From positions 62,001 to 126,000 of the forward strand of contig CAJMNR010000002.1 of NCBI GenBank assembly GCA_905214875.1: a stretch of DNA of 64,000 nt, given 5' to 3'. Each line of letters begins with the position of its first letter. Position 1 is the first letter of the stretch. Below are positions 18,489 through 26,967 of this stretch, one piece after another. The translations under genes and the position numbers were made by a program. The stretch is from an uncultured bacterium. GTDB lineage: Bacteria > Bacillota > Clostridia > Lachnospirales > Lachnospiraceae. The notes under the pieces were generated by a model, which was not told the origin of the DNA, did not search any database, and worked only from the letters and a program-made list of their open reading frames with translations.

Positions 18489-20792
18489 ATGCTAGTGGAA
18501 GATAAGAAAAAACAATCAGAAAAAGGTCAGGAAAACAGGGATGGCTTCCTTGTTTTAGATTCACAGGAATGTGTTGAGGAAAATGTAAGTTCTATAGAGG
18601 TTGAATCGATCAAGGGAGAAGAATCGAAAACAGAATTAGGCGAGTTAGGACCAGAAACGGAGACACCGAAAGAGAATTATGGAGAACACTCATTAGAAAC
18701 AAGGAATGAGGTTCAGGATGAAGAATGCACAGGGAAAAAGAAATCATTTCACCTGTATGAATTTAAAAAGATTCGAACCCGTATTTTAGCGACATTTGGC
18801 ACGATGGTTGCAATTATTGTTGTATTGGGAATTATCTGTTATAGGCAGTCATCTGAGGCAGTTATGGAACAGTATGAAAGTTCCGTGAAAAATTCGCTGG
18901 ATGCAACGAGTAAGTATGCAGAGTCGCAATTGTCAGCAATTGAGACAAAGGTCAGTGTAATAGCTTTGGATAAGGATTTTCAATCTTATTATGTTGCTTA
19001 TTATCAGAACAACGATGTAAGTGCAAATCAAGTATATGACACTGCAAGAACGCTATTTACGGATTTGAAGAAAACAGAGACATATGTATCTAACTACAGT
19101 GTTTTTTCTGAAAATGGAAAACCAATCTTATCAAACACATTGTCAAAGCTTCCGGATGACATGATTACAAAGTTTGAAAATGAGGATGTTGGCAAGTACT
19201 TTGTAGAGGATTCCAGTATAAAAGGAATATGGTGTGGCTATCATAATAACTTGGATGAACAACTGGGAATCTCAAACTCTTGGTACAAATTATCCTACGT
19301 AAGGAGTTTTGTAAAGGGAAAAGGATATATTACAATTGATGTTAACGAGGAGCTGACCAATGGCATAATTGATGAAGTAGTGTATGGAGAAGGAGCTATA
19401 TCAGGAATCGTTACACAAGATGGAAGAGAAATCCTTAATATCTCAGAAGACAACACGGATGAAGTATTTACGTCGATGGATGATGTGAAAAGTATATTTG
19501 GTGAGGGCAATACAGAATGCACTACTAAATATGTTACATATAAGGGTAAGAGTTATCTGTTAGCACAGACGAAGATTGGTGCGACAGGTCTAGCATTATG
19601 TACAATTATACCGAAGAGCACGATTTTGGGTAAGGTAAAGCTGATTCGTAATGTGATCATTATCTTTACAGTGTTTGCGGTATTACTCTCTTGTTTATTA
19701 GGATTAGGGCTTGCAAGAGGAATATGCAATGAAGTGTATGGTATAAGAAAAGTATTAAAACAATTAGCATCTGGTAATTTTAAAGTGTTTGCAAACAGCA
19801 GACGAAGAGATGAATTTAAAGAATTATCAGATAGTGTAAATGATATGGTGGCAAAGGTAAGAGAGCTGTTAAAAGATATGGACCAGTTCGGCAATCAAGT
19901 GGTAACCTCTTCGGAAGCAGTATCTAAAGGCACAACACAGATATTAGCCTCTACGAAGGAAATTACATGTACGATTGAGGAAGTAGAACATGGTGCAGTC
20001 GCGCAGGCAACGGATACAGAACAGAGCATGCAGAAGATGACAGTCCTTTCCGACAGTTTGAATCTTGTAAAAGAGAATACAGACATCATGGAACATGTGG
20101 CAGATAAGGCAATCAGCGCAGTTTCCAAGGGACAGACGGTAGTGAACGAACTTAATGATAAAGCGAATGAGACAAGCGACATTGCCAAGGTGCTGATTGG
20201 TAATATCAAAGAGGTTGAAAAGCAATCAAATAACATTGGAAGCATAATTGAGACGATTAATGAAATTGCATCACAAACGAATCTGTTGTCGTTAAATGCA
20301 TCAATTGAAGCAGCGCATGCCGGAGAACATGGAAGAGGGTTTGCGGTTGTAGCAGAAGAGATACGTAAATTAGCAGATCAGTCCATGACAAGCGGTGTGG
20401 AGATTAAAAAGATTGTAGAGCAGATGCAAAAGACTGCAAAAGTAACAACGAATTCGGCATTCAACACAGAAAAAATCATCGATGCACAGACTAAGATGTT
20501 ATCAGAGACAACGGAAGTCTTTCGTAATATTGATCAGTATGTAATCGAACTTGTAGACAGCTTGAAGGATGTTATGTCTAGATTGAAGGAATGTGAAGAG
20601 TACCGAGTGGAAGTAGTGGATGCAGTTGAGAACATTTCTGCAGTATCTGAAGAGACGGCAGCTTCTGCAGAAGAAGTTGCAGCAACAACGAATATTCAGT
20701 TGCATAATGTGGAACTCTTAACGAAAGAAGCACAAACATTGATCGAGAAGGCGAAACAGTTAGAAGTCTCATTGAAAAGATTTTTAATCTAG
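18489..20792 (+). CDS. Methyl-accepting chemotaxis protein
   Basis: A ~767-aa chemoreceptor. An unusually long acidic cytoplasmic N-terminus (~100 residues) precedes TM1 (ILATFGTMVAIIVVLGIICY). A ~260-residue extracellular region, probably a Cache sensor, leads to TM2 (VIIIFTVFAVLLSCLLGLGLA), a HAMP domain and the cytoplasmic signalling coiled coil with hairpin tip ASQTNLLSLNASIEAAHAGE and GRGFAVVAEEIRKLADQS. It would signal through CheA/CheW; no che genes are in view. The frame extends to a TTG at 18450, but AAGGAT lies next to ATG 18489; GTG 18495 is equally possible from spacing. Ligand unknown. Confidence 0.9.
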   Translation: MLVEDKKKQSEKGQENRDGFLVLDSQECVEENVSSIEVESIKGEESKTELGELGPETETPKENYGEHSLETRNEVQDEECTGKKKSFHLYEFKKIRTRILATFGTMVAIIVVLGIICYRQSSEAVMEQYESSVKNSLDATSKYAESQLSAIETKVSVIALDKDFQSYYVAYYQNNDVSANQVYDTARTLFTDLKKTETYVSNYSVFSENGKPILSNTLSKLPDDMITKFENEDVGKYFVEDSSIKGIWCGYHNNLDEQLGISNSWYKLSYVRSFVKGKGYITIDVNEELTNGIIDEVVYGEGAISGIVTQDGREILNISEDNTDEVFTSMDDVKSIFGEGNTECTTKYVTYKGKSYLLAQTKIGATGLALCTIIPKSTILGKVKLIRNVIIIFTVFAVLLSCLLGLGLARGICNEVYGIRKVLKQLASGNFKVFANSRRRDEFKELSDSVNDMVAKVRELLKDMDQFGNQVVTSSEAVSKGTTQILASTKEITCTIEEVEHGAVAQATDTEQSMQKMTVLSDSLNLVKENTDIMEHVADKAISAVSKGQTVVNELNDKANETSDIAKVLIGNIKEVEKQSNNIGSIIETINEIASQTNLLSLNASIEAAHAGEHGRGFAVVAEEIRKLADQSMTSGVEIKKIVEQMQKTAKVTTNSAFNTEKIIDAQTKMLSETTEVFRNIDQYVIELVDSLKDVMSRLKECEEYRVEVVDAVENISAVSEETAASAEEVAATTNIQLHNVELLTKEAQTLIEKAKQLEVSLKRFLI

Positions 20793-20811
20793 CAAAATAA
20801 AAGGCAGTTTA

Positions 20812-20858
20812 AGCGAGGGTACGATACCGTTTCTGGTATTATACCCTTGCTTTTATTT
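20812..20858 (+). terminator. Terminator after the chemoreceptor gene
   Basis: GCGAGGGTA and TACCCTTGC form the outer stem, ATACC and GGTAT the inner stem, followed by TTTTATTTT. Confidence 0.8.
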
Positions 20859-20928
20859 TGGCGACCATTTAAACTGGATGGGAATGGTAGTACGTTAAAA
20901 GAATGAGTGAAAGATAGAAAGGACATAG

Positions 20929-23013
20929 ATGATGAAAGAATTTAGTGAATCAGGTCAGGTAGAATGGAATGAAATGCTAAGTGAACGAGAGGAGTTGGCG
21001 ATTGAGCGAATTAGGACAATCGTAACAGAGAATGAGCTTACGACTCCATATAACGAGTTTTTTGTAAAAGAAGCTAAGTTCCTTCTTTTAGTTCGTGAAG
21101 TATATGAAAAGGCATGTGACGGCAGCCTTGCTACATTACCACTTAAAGAGTTAGAAGAAATGAACCATAAGCTCTATGAAGATATTGCACCAGAGCGTTA
21201 TGAAACTTGTTATGGAAATCCTACTTATGCAGTAAAAGTATTCGGGGAACAGATTGGAAAGCAGCTTTGCTTCTTATATTCGGAGTTTCGTGGATTGATT
21301 GTGCCCGCATTTGAAAAGCGTCGCTATGATCTTTTAATTTATTTTGAATTATTTATTGAGATTTACTGTTATTTTACAGAAGTGAACGAAGAGACTGTTT
21401 ACCTTGTAAAATCAGCAATCCGTTATTTTATAAGTGATTATTGCAATTACATGGTGGATTACCGTGTACAGGAAATGATCGATCCAAGCATGGATTTTGC
21501 GGCTAATATTATAAATAATGCGGATTTATCAAGTCCAGAATACCTATATCAGTTTGGCGAATATGTAGGGGACAATGAACGCAAGATTTCAGCATTTTTG
21601 GCAGCACTTCCAGAAGAGAAGATTGAAGCAATGGCAAGTACTTATACCGAAGGATTTCGCCAAGGATTTATTAGCGAGAATATCGACCTCTCAAAGAAGA
21701 GTGTTGTTAACATTCGTTACAGCATCGGATTTGAGCGCATGGTACGCGCAGCAATCCGTCAATTTAAAGAAATGGGGCTTGATAGCGTAATTTATCGAAC
21801 TGCATTTGCAAGTGTGAATAAGCGTCAGAATATGAGAATTGGATATTTTTCAACAAGTCCAAACCGCCAATATGACTATGATCACCGTTTTGATGATGCA
21901 TTATATCTTAATAAGGCATTTACGGCAAAGAAATTAGAAGCGCAGAAAGCGGCCTATGAAAAGAGAAAAGAGCTTGCGGCCCAGTTTGCTGGCCCTGCTG
22001 TAATTGAAATCTTTGGAGAAAGAGAATTTAAACCAGAACAAAAGGAAGAGGCATTCAGCTTAAACGAACATCAAAGAGAGCTTACAAAGGAATTTCGAAG
22101 AGATTCCAAAATCATGCTGGATGAATATATGCCAAGTTCTGAATACAGCTTTACGATTATCGCCTATCCAATTCCTGAAATCGGTGAACAGTTTGAACAA
22201 ATCTTTGCGGAAACGGTAAAGGTGAATACGCTTGATGTGGACATGTATAAAGAAATCCAGTCGAAGATGATTGATGCTCTTGATGAAGGTGAATATGTCC
22301 ATATCAAAGGACAGGGAGATAACCATACGGATATCAACATTCAGTTACATGAATTAAACGATAAAGCAAAAGAAACCAATTTTGAAAATTGCTTAGCAGA
22401 TGTCAATATTCCAGTAGGCGAAGTGTTTACTTCACCAAAATTAACAGGAACGACAGGATGTTATCATGTTTCGAAAGTATATTTAAATGGCCTTAAATAT
22501 ATTGATTTATCCATCGTGTTTAAAGACGGCATGATTACAGACTATACTTGTGCTAACTTCGAAACAGAGGAAGAGAATAAGGCATTCGTAAAAGAAAATG
22601 TTCTGTATAATCAGGAGACACTTCCTATGGGCGAATTCGCAATCGGAACGAATACAACAGCGTACAAGATGGGAAGGGACTACAACATCGATCAGATGCT
22701 TCCAATCTTGATTGCGGAAAAGACAGGACCTCATATTGCAGTGGGAGATACTTGTTACTCCATGAGTGAAGAGAATAAGACGTATAATCCAGACGGAAAA
22801 GAAATTGTAGCGAAGGACAATGAGTGTTCTGCACTTAGAAACACAGATGTTTCAAAAGCATATTTTAGTTGTCATACAGATATTACGATTCCATATGATG
22901 AACTTGCAGTAATCGAAGTCGTTCATAAAGATGGAACGACAGTCCCAATTATCAAAGAGGGAAGATTCGTGCTTCCTGGTACGGAAAAGCTTAATGAAGC
23001 ATTAGATTGCTAG
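20929..23013 (+). CDS. Long M29-type metalloaminopeptidase
   Basis: A 694-aa protein whose C-terminal ~410 residues match the M29 (AmpS/PepS) aminopeptidases. Putative co-catalytic metal ligands are present: the Glu of VGEVFTSP (~E498), the Glu of MGEFAIGTN (~E569), the His of TGPHIAVGDTCY (~H602) and His/Asp of CHTDI (~H649, D651). Typical M29 enzymes have ~410 aa, so residues ~1-280 are an extra N-terminal domain, helical and without recognisable motifs. It lacks a signal peptide and should act in the cytoplasm in peptide turnover. It is monocistronic. ATG codons at 20929 and 20932 are both possible starts. Confidence 0.78.
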   Translation: MMKEFSESGQVEWNEMLSEREELAIERIRTIVTENELTTPYNEFFVKEAKFLLLVREVYEKACDGSLATLPLKELEEMNHKLYEDIAPERYETCYGNPTYAVKVFGEQIGKQLCFLYSEFRGLIVPAFEKRRYDLLIYFELFIEIYCYFTEVNEETVYLVKSAIRYFISDYCNYMVDYRVQEMIDPSMDFAANIINNADLSSPEYLYQFGEYVGDNERKISAFLAALPEEKIEAMASTYTEGFRQGFISENIDLSKKSVVNIRYSIGFERMVRAAIRQFKEMGLDSVIYRTAFASVNKRQNMRIGYFSTSPNRQYDYDHRFDDALYLNKAFTAKKLEAQKAAYEKRKELAAQFAGPAVIEIFGEREFKPEQKEEAFSLNEHQRELTKEFRRDSKIMLDEYMPSSEYSFTIIAYPIPEIGEQFEQIFAETVKVNTLDVDMYKEIQSKMIDALDEGEYVHIKGQGDNHTDINIQLHELNDKAKETNFENCLADVNIPVGEVFTSPKLTGTTGCYHVSKVYLNGLKYIDLSIVFKDGMITDYTCANFETEEENKAFVKENVLYNQETLPMGEFAIGTNTTAYKMGRDYNIDQMLPILIAEKTGPHIAVGDTCYSMSEENKTYNPDGKEIVAKDNECSALRNTDVSKAYFSCHTDITIPYDELAVIEVVHKDGTTVPIIKEGRFVLPGTEKLNEALDC

Positions 23014-23032
23014 AACGTACAAGATAAAAAGG

Positions 23033-23075
23033 CTCTAACCTTATTCATAATGTATGGTTATGAATAAGGTTAGAG
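23033..23075. repeat. 18-bp perfect inverted repeat upstream of purE
   Basis: CTCTAACCTTATTCATAA and TTATGAATAAGGTTAGAG are perfectly complementary across a 7-nt loop. On the + strand no T tract follows; on the minus strand the arm is followed by CCTTTTTATC. It could end aminopeptidase transcription without a clear U tract, or act as a minus-strand terminator, although no minus-strand gene is nearby. Confidence 0.7.
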
Positions 23076-23114
23076 ATTGGTATAAATGAACGCGTACATA
23101 TTAGGGAAAAGCAC

Positions 23115-23141
23115 TTGACATTTATTAATCGTAATTATAAA
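23115..23141 (+). promoter_or_regulatory. Probable purE operon promoter
   Basis: TTGACA (23115-23120) is clear. The -10 is less so: TATAAA at 23136-23141 gives a 15-bp spacer. I found no purine riboswitch core or convincing PurR box in the ~80 nt leader. Confidence 0.5.
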
Positions 23142-23220
23142 TTAGTATTTGTAAATTAATTATGTTAATAAAGCGGGCGAATGCTTGCTAAAAATAAATG
23201 ACGAAAAAAGGAGAACTAGT

Positions 23221-23739
23221 ATGGCTAAGGTTGGAATTTTAATGGGTAGTGACTCTGATTTAAAAATCATGAGCGAGGCTGCAAAAGTACTTGAAGAGTT
23301 AGAGATTGAATACGAGATGACAATCATCTCTGCACACAGAATGCCAGACATATTCTTTGACTATGCTAAGACAGCATTAGACAGAGGAATCACATGTATC
23401 ATTGCCGGAGCGGGCGGAGCAGCTCATTTACCAGGAATGGCAGCGGCTATGTTCCCTTTACCAGTAATCGGAGTGCCAATTATGACAAAGGCTTTAGGTG
23501 GTGTGGATTCTTTATACTCCATCGTTCAGATGCCATCAGGAATCCCAGTTGCAACGGTTGCAATCAATGGAGCAAAGAATGCAGCATTATTGGCAGCGAA
23601 AATTATTGCTACAAATGACCAAGAACTATTAAAGAAGTTACAAGCATATGCCGAAGACATGAAAGAACAAGTTGTTGAAAAGGCAGAAAAGCTTGATAAA
23701 TTAGGATATGCAGGCTATTTAAAACAAATGAGAAAGTAA
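23221..23739 (+). CDS. purE: N5-carboxyaminoimidazole ribonucleotide mutase
   Basis: A 172-aa class I PurE that converts N5-CAIR to CAIR in de novo purine synthesis. Motifs are GSDSDLKIM (phosphate/ribose binding), the catalytic SAHRMP and the GGAAHLPGMAA loop. An in-frame TTG at 23185 exists, but AAAAGGAGA precedes ATG 23221. It is the first gene of a purE-purM-purN-purD run, with a 52-nt gap to purM. No purK is visible here. Confidence 0.95.
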   Translation: MAKVGILMGSDSDLKIMSEAAKVLEELEIEYEMTIISAHRMPDIFFDYAKTALDRGITCIIAGAGGAAHLPGMAAAMFPLPVIGVPIMTKALGGVDSLYSIVQMPSGIPVATVAINGAKNAALLAAKIIATNDQELLKKLQAYAEDMKEQVVEKAEKLDKLGYAGYLKQMRK

Positions 23740-23791
23740 TAAAGGATACTTACTAACCCATCGTAGTTGTGAAAAATAGGAGGAAACTTAA

Positions 23792-24817
23792 ATGGATTAT
23801 AAAAAAGCAGGCGTGGATATTGAAGCAGGATATAAAGCAGTTGAGTTAATGAAAGAGCATATCAAAGGAACAATGAGAAGCGAAGTACTTGGAGGAATCG
23901 GTGGATTCTCAGGTGCATTTTCTCTTGAAGCATTTAAAACAATGGAAAAACCAACGTTAGTTTCAGGAACGGATGGTGTTGGTACGAAATTGAAACTTGC
24001 ATTTATTCTTGATAAACATGACACAATTGGTATTGACTGTGTTGCAATGTGTGTAAATGATATTGCATGCGCAGGCGGAGAACCACTATTTTTCTTAGAT
24101 TACATAGCATGTGGTAAGAATGAACCTGAGAAAATCGCAACGATCGTTAGTGGTGTGGCAAATGGATGTAAACAGTCGGGGGCAGCACTAATCGGTGGTG
24201 AAACAGCAGAAATGCCAGGATTCTATCCAGTGGATGAATACGATCTTGCTGGATTTGCAGTAGGTATCGTAGACCAAGCAAACTTAATCGATGGATCTAA
24301 GTTAAAAGAAGGAGATGTCCTTATTGGTATCGCATCTTCTGGTATTCACAGTAATGGTTATTCCTTGGTTCGTCAGGTATTTAATATGGAACGCAGCGCA
24401 TTAGATACGTATTATGAAAGTTTAGGAAAGACACTTGGTGAAACATTACTTACTCCTACAAAAATTTATGTAAATGCTTTAAAGAGCTTAAAGACAGGTG
24501 GAATCGATATTAAGGCATGCAGCCATATTACAGGCGGCGGATTCTATGAAAACATTCCAAGAATGTTAAAGGATGGTGTGCATGCAGTCGTTAATAAGAA
24601 TAGTTATGAAATCCCACCAATCTTTAAAATGTTATCTACAGATGGTGATATCAAAGAAGAAATGATGTATAATACTTACAATATGGGTATCGGTATGATC
24701 GTTGCAGTTGACAAAGAGGATGTTGATAAGGCAATGAACTTGATTAAGATTGCAGGTGAGACACCATATGCAATCGGTGAAATCAAAGCTGGAGAAAAAG
24801 GAGTGACTGTATGCTAA
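23792..24817 (+). CDS. purM: Phosphoribosylformylglycinamidine cyclo-ligase (AIR synthetase)
   Basis: A 341-aa ATP-dependent enzyme that closes FGAM to AIR in purine synthesis. Family marks are DYKKAGVDIEAGYKAV at the N-terminus, SGTDGVGTKLKLA (substrate/ATP loop), the NDIACAGGEPLFFLDY segment, GGETAEMPGFY and HITGGGFYENIPR. Length is normal. Its last 7 bp overlap purN, so translation is coupled. Confidence 0.96.
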   Translation: MDYKKAGVDIEAGYKAVELMKEHIKGTMRSEVLGGIGGFSGAFSLEAFKTMEKPTLVSGTDGVGTKLKLAFILDKHDTIGIDCVAMCVNDIACAGGEPLFFLDYIACGKNEPEKIATIVSGVANGCKQSGAALIGGETAEMPGFYPVDEYDLAGFAVGIVDQANLIDGSKLKEGDVLIGIASSGIHSNGYSLVRQVFNMERSALDTYYESLGKTLGETLLTPTKIYVNALKSLKTGGIDIKACSHITGGGFYENIPRMLKDGVHAVVNKNSYEIPPIFKMLSTDGDIKEEMMYNTYNMGIGMIVAVDKEDVDKAMNLIKIAGETPYAIGEIKAGEKGVTVC

Positions 24818-25434
24818 AGATTGCAGTATTAGTTTCAGGAGGAGGAACAAACTTACAAGCGATTATTGATAGTATAAAAGACGGCAGAATTACCAATGCA
24901 AAGATCGAGGCGGTAATCAGCAACAAAAAGGATGCCTATGCATTAGAACGCGCAAAACAGAACGGAATCAAGGCAATTGCAGTGGAAAGAAAAGCATTTG
25001 ATTCAAGAGAAGCATTTGGCGAGGCTCTTTTAGATACTGTCAATGAACTACAGGTTGACTTAATCGTTCTTGCAGGATTTATGGTGATTCTTCCAGAAAA
25101 ATTAGTAAAGCAATATGAGCATAGAATGATCAATATCCATCCATCCCTAATTCCATCCTTTTGTGGAGAAGGCTATTATGGACTTAAAGTTCATGAACAT
25201 GTGTTGGAACGTGGTGTAAAGGTAACTGGGGCAACGGTTCATTTTGTAGATGGAGGGTGTGACACAGGTCCAATTATCTTACAAAAAGCAGTAGACGTTT
25301 TACAAGGGGATACTCCGGAAGTACTACAGAAACGAGTAATGGAACAGGCAGAGTGGAAGATCCTCCCACAGGCAATCGATATGATCGCGAACGGTAAGGT
25401 AGAAGTAGTTGAGAATAGAGTTGTTACAAAATAA
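24811..25434 (+). CDS. purN: Phosphoribosylglycinamide formyltransferase
   Basis: A 207-aa folate-dependent GAR transformylase. Signs are the VSGGGTNLQAIID phosphate loop, LAGFMVILP, and the catalytic region IHPSLIPSFCGEGYYG followed by GATVHFVDGGCDTGPII (catalytic Asn position is in NIHPSL, with conserved His and Asp). It overlaps purM by 7 bp and precedes purD by 18 nt. Confidence 0.95.
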   Translation: MLKIAVLVSGGGTNLQAIIDSIKDGRITNAKIEAVISNKKDAYALERAKQNGIKAIAVERKAFDSREAFGEALLDTVNELQVDLIVLAGFMVILPEKLVKQYEHRMINIHPSLIPSFCGEGYYGLKVHEHVLERGVKVTGATVHFVDGGCDTGPIILQKAVDVLQGDTPEVLQKRVMEQAEWKILPQAIDMIANGKVEVVENRVVTK

Positions 25435-25452
25435 TAGATGGAGGTATCACGA

Positions 25453-26724
25453 ATGAAAGTACTAATTATTGGTGGTGGCGGAAGAGAGCATGCCATTGCA
25501 GCAAGTGTAGCAAAAAGCAAACATGTAGATAAGATTTATTGTGCACCAGGAAATGCTGGAATTGGTCAGATTGCAGAATGTGTAAACATCGGCGTTATGG
25601 AATTTGATAAATTAGTACAGTTTGCAAAAGAGAAGGAAATCGATTTTACAATCGTAGGACCGGATGATCCTCTAGTAGCTGGTGCTGTAGATGCATTTGA
25701 AGAAGCTGGACTTAAAGCATTTGGACCAAGAAAGAATGCTGCCATTATCGAAGGAAGTAAAGCATTTTCAAAGGATTTAATGAAGAAGTATAACATTCCT
25801 ACAGCTGCTTATGAAACATTTACAACAGCAGAAGATGCAATAAACTATCTTGATACTTGTGATTTTCCAATCGTATTAAAGGCAGATGGCTTAGCATTAG
25901 GCAAAGGCGTATTAATCTGCAATACACATGAAGAAGCGGTGGAAGGCGTGAAGACTCTTATGCTTGATAAGCAGTTTGGCCATGCCGGAGATCGAATTGT
26001 CATTGAAGAGTTTATGACAGGACGTGAAGTGAGTGTACTATGTTATTGTGATGGACATACAATCAAACCAATGACAAGTGCGCAGGATCATAAGCGAGCA
26101 AAAGATGGGGACCAAGGGTTGAATACTGGTGGAATGGGAACATTTTCACCAAGCCCATTTTATACAGATGAGGTAGATCAGTTCTGTAGAGAACATATTT
26201 ATCAGGCTACAATCGATGCTATGAAGGCAGAAGGAAGAGAGTTCGTAGGAATCTTATTCTGTGGACTTATGCTTACAGAGAAGGGACCAAAAGTATTAGA
26301 ATATAATGCACGTTTTGGAGATCCAGAAGCACAAGTCGTACTTCCTCGTATGAAGAATGATATCATTGAAGTGATGCAGGCATGTATCGACCATAAACTA
26401 GAGGAAGTAGATTTACAGTTTGAAGACAATGCTGCAGTCTGTGTTGTGTTAGCATCGAACGGTTATCCAGAACATTATGAAAAAGGATTCGTAATCGATG
26501 GACTTAACGAAGTAAATGCAATGGAAGGTTATTATGTATTCCATGCAGGTACAAAACAGACCGAAGATGGAATTGTTACAAATGGCGGACGTGTCTTAGG
26601 CGTGACAGCAAAAGGAAAGACATTAAAAGAAGCAAGGAAAAATGCGTATGAAGCAACTAAACTTGTAAAGTTTGAAAATAAATATATGCGCAACGATATT
26701 GGGAAAGCAATAGACGAAGCGTAA
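25453..26724 (+). CDS. purD: Phosphoribosylamine-glycine ligase (GAR synthetase)
   Basis: A 423-aa ATP-grasp enzyme that joins glycine to phosphoribosylamine. The N-domain opens KVLIIGGGGREHAIA; the ATP-grasp core has VLKADGLALGKGVLIC, HKRAKDGDQGLNTGGMG and LEYNARFGDPEAQV. The frame reaches an ATG at 25438, but that codon overlaps the GGAGG that serves ATG 25453, so 25453 is chosen. It ends the pur run at a strong terminator. Confidence 0.96.
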   Translation: MKVLIIGGGGREHAIAASVAKSKHVDKIYCAPGNAGIGQIAECVNIGVMEFDKLVQFAKEKEIDFTIVGPDDPLVAGAVDAFEEAGLKAFGPRKNAAIIEGSKAFSKDLMKKYNIPTAAYETFTTAEDAINYLDTCDFPIVLKADGLALGKGVLICNTHEEAVEGVKTLMLDKQFGHAGDRIVIEEFMTGREVSVLCYCDGHTIKPMTSAQDHKRAKDGDQGLNTGGMGTFSPSPFYTDEVDQFCREHIYQATIDAMKAEGREFVGILFCGLMLTEKGPKVLEYNARFGDPEAQVVLPRMKNDIIEVMQACIDHKLEEVDLQFEDNAAVCVVLASNGYPEHYEKGFVIDGLNEVNAMEGYYVFHAGTKQTEDGIVTNGGRVLGVTAKGKTLKEARKNAYEATKLVKFENKYMRNDIGKAIDEA

Positions 26725-26732
26725 GAATATAG

Positions 26733-26778
26733 AAATAGGTCATAAAATCACTGCCGTGATTTTATGACCTATTTTTTT
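26733..26778 (+). terminator. Terminator of the pur operon
   Basis: AAATAGGTCATAAAATCA and TGATTTTATGACCTATTT form a very long perfect stem with a short CTGCCG loop, followed by further T residues. Confidence 0.92.
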
Positions 26779-26817
26779 GGAAAATGACAAGATAATGCCA
26801 TATCAAACTGCTAACAT

Positions 26818-26942
26818 ATCATCATAAAGAGCATATTTGGCCAGAATATCGGCTTTTATGATGAATTTTAAAAAAATGCAGGGAGGCATATATAAAGTTC
26901 AGGCGGTAAATGACCGATATACATATGCGGCAACCGATATGT
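26818..26942 (+). promoter_or_regulatory. Structured 5' region of the glucosaminidase gene
   Basis: A hairpin (26818-26863) pairs TCATCATAAA with TTTATGATGA and carries an inner stem ATATT/GAATAT. A second hairpin (26921-26942) pairs ACATAT.CGG with CCG.ATATGT. The motif ACCGATAT occurs twice, 20 bp apart (26913 and 26933), and CCGATAT once more on the minus strand in the first hairpin. I do not recognise it as a known riboswitch. Confidence 0.5.
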
Positions 26943-26967
26943 TGTAACGGGAGGGAGCAACAGAAAA

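Noticed and set aside
23076..23220. Purine riboswitch or PurR box before purE
   Set aside because: No three-way junction core with the conserved loop sequences and no clear CGAA/TTCG pair.
26779..26967. c-di-AMP (ydaO) riboswitch before the wall hydrolase
   Set aside because: Size is near the lower limit and the conserved ydaO core sequences were not found.
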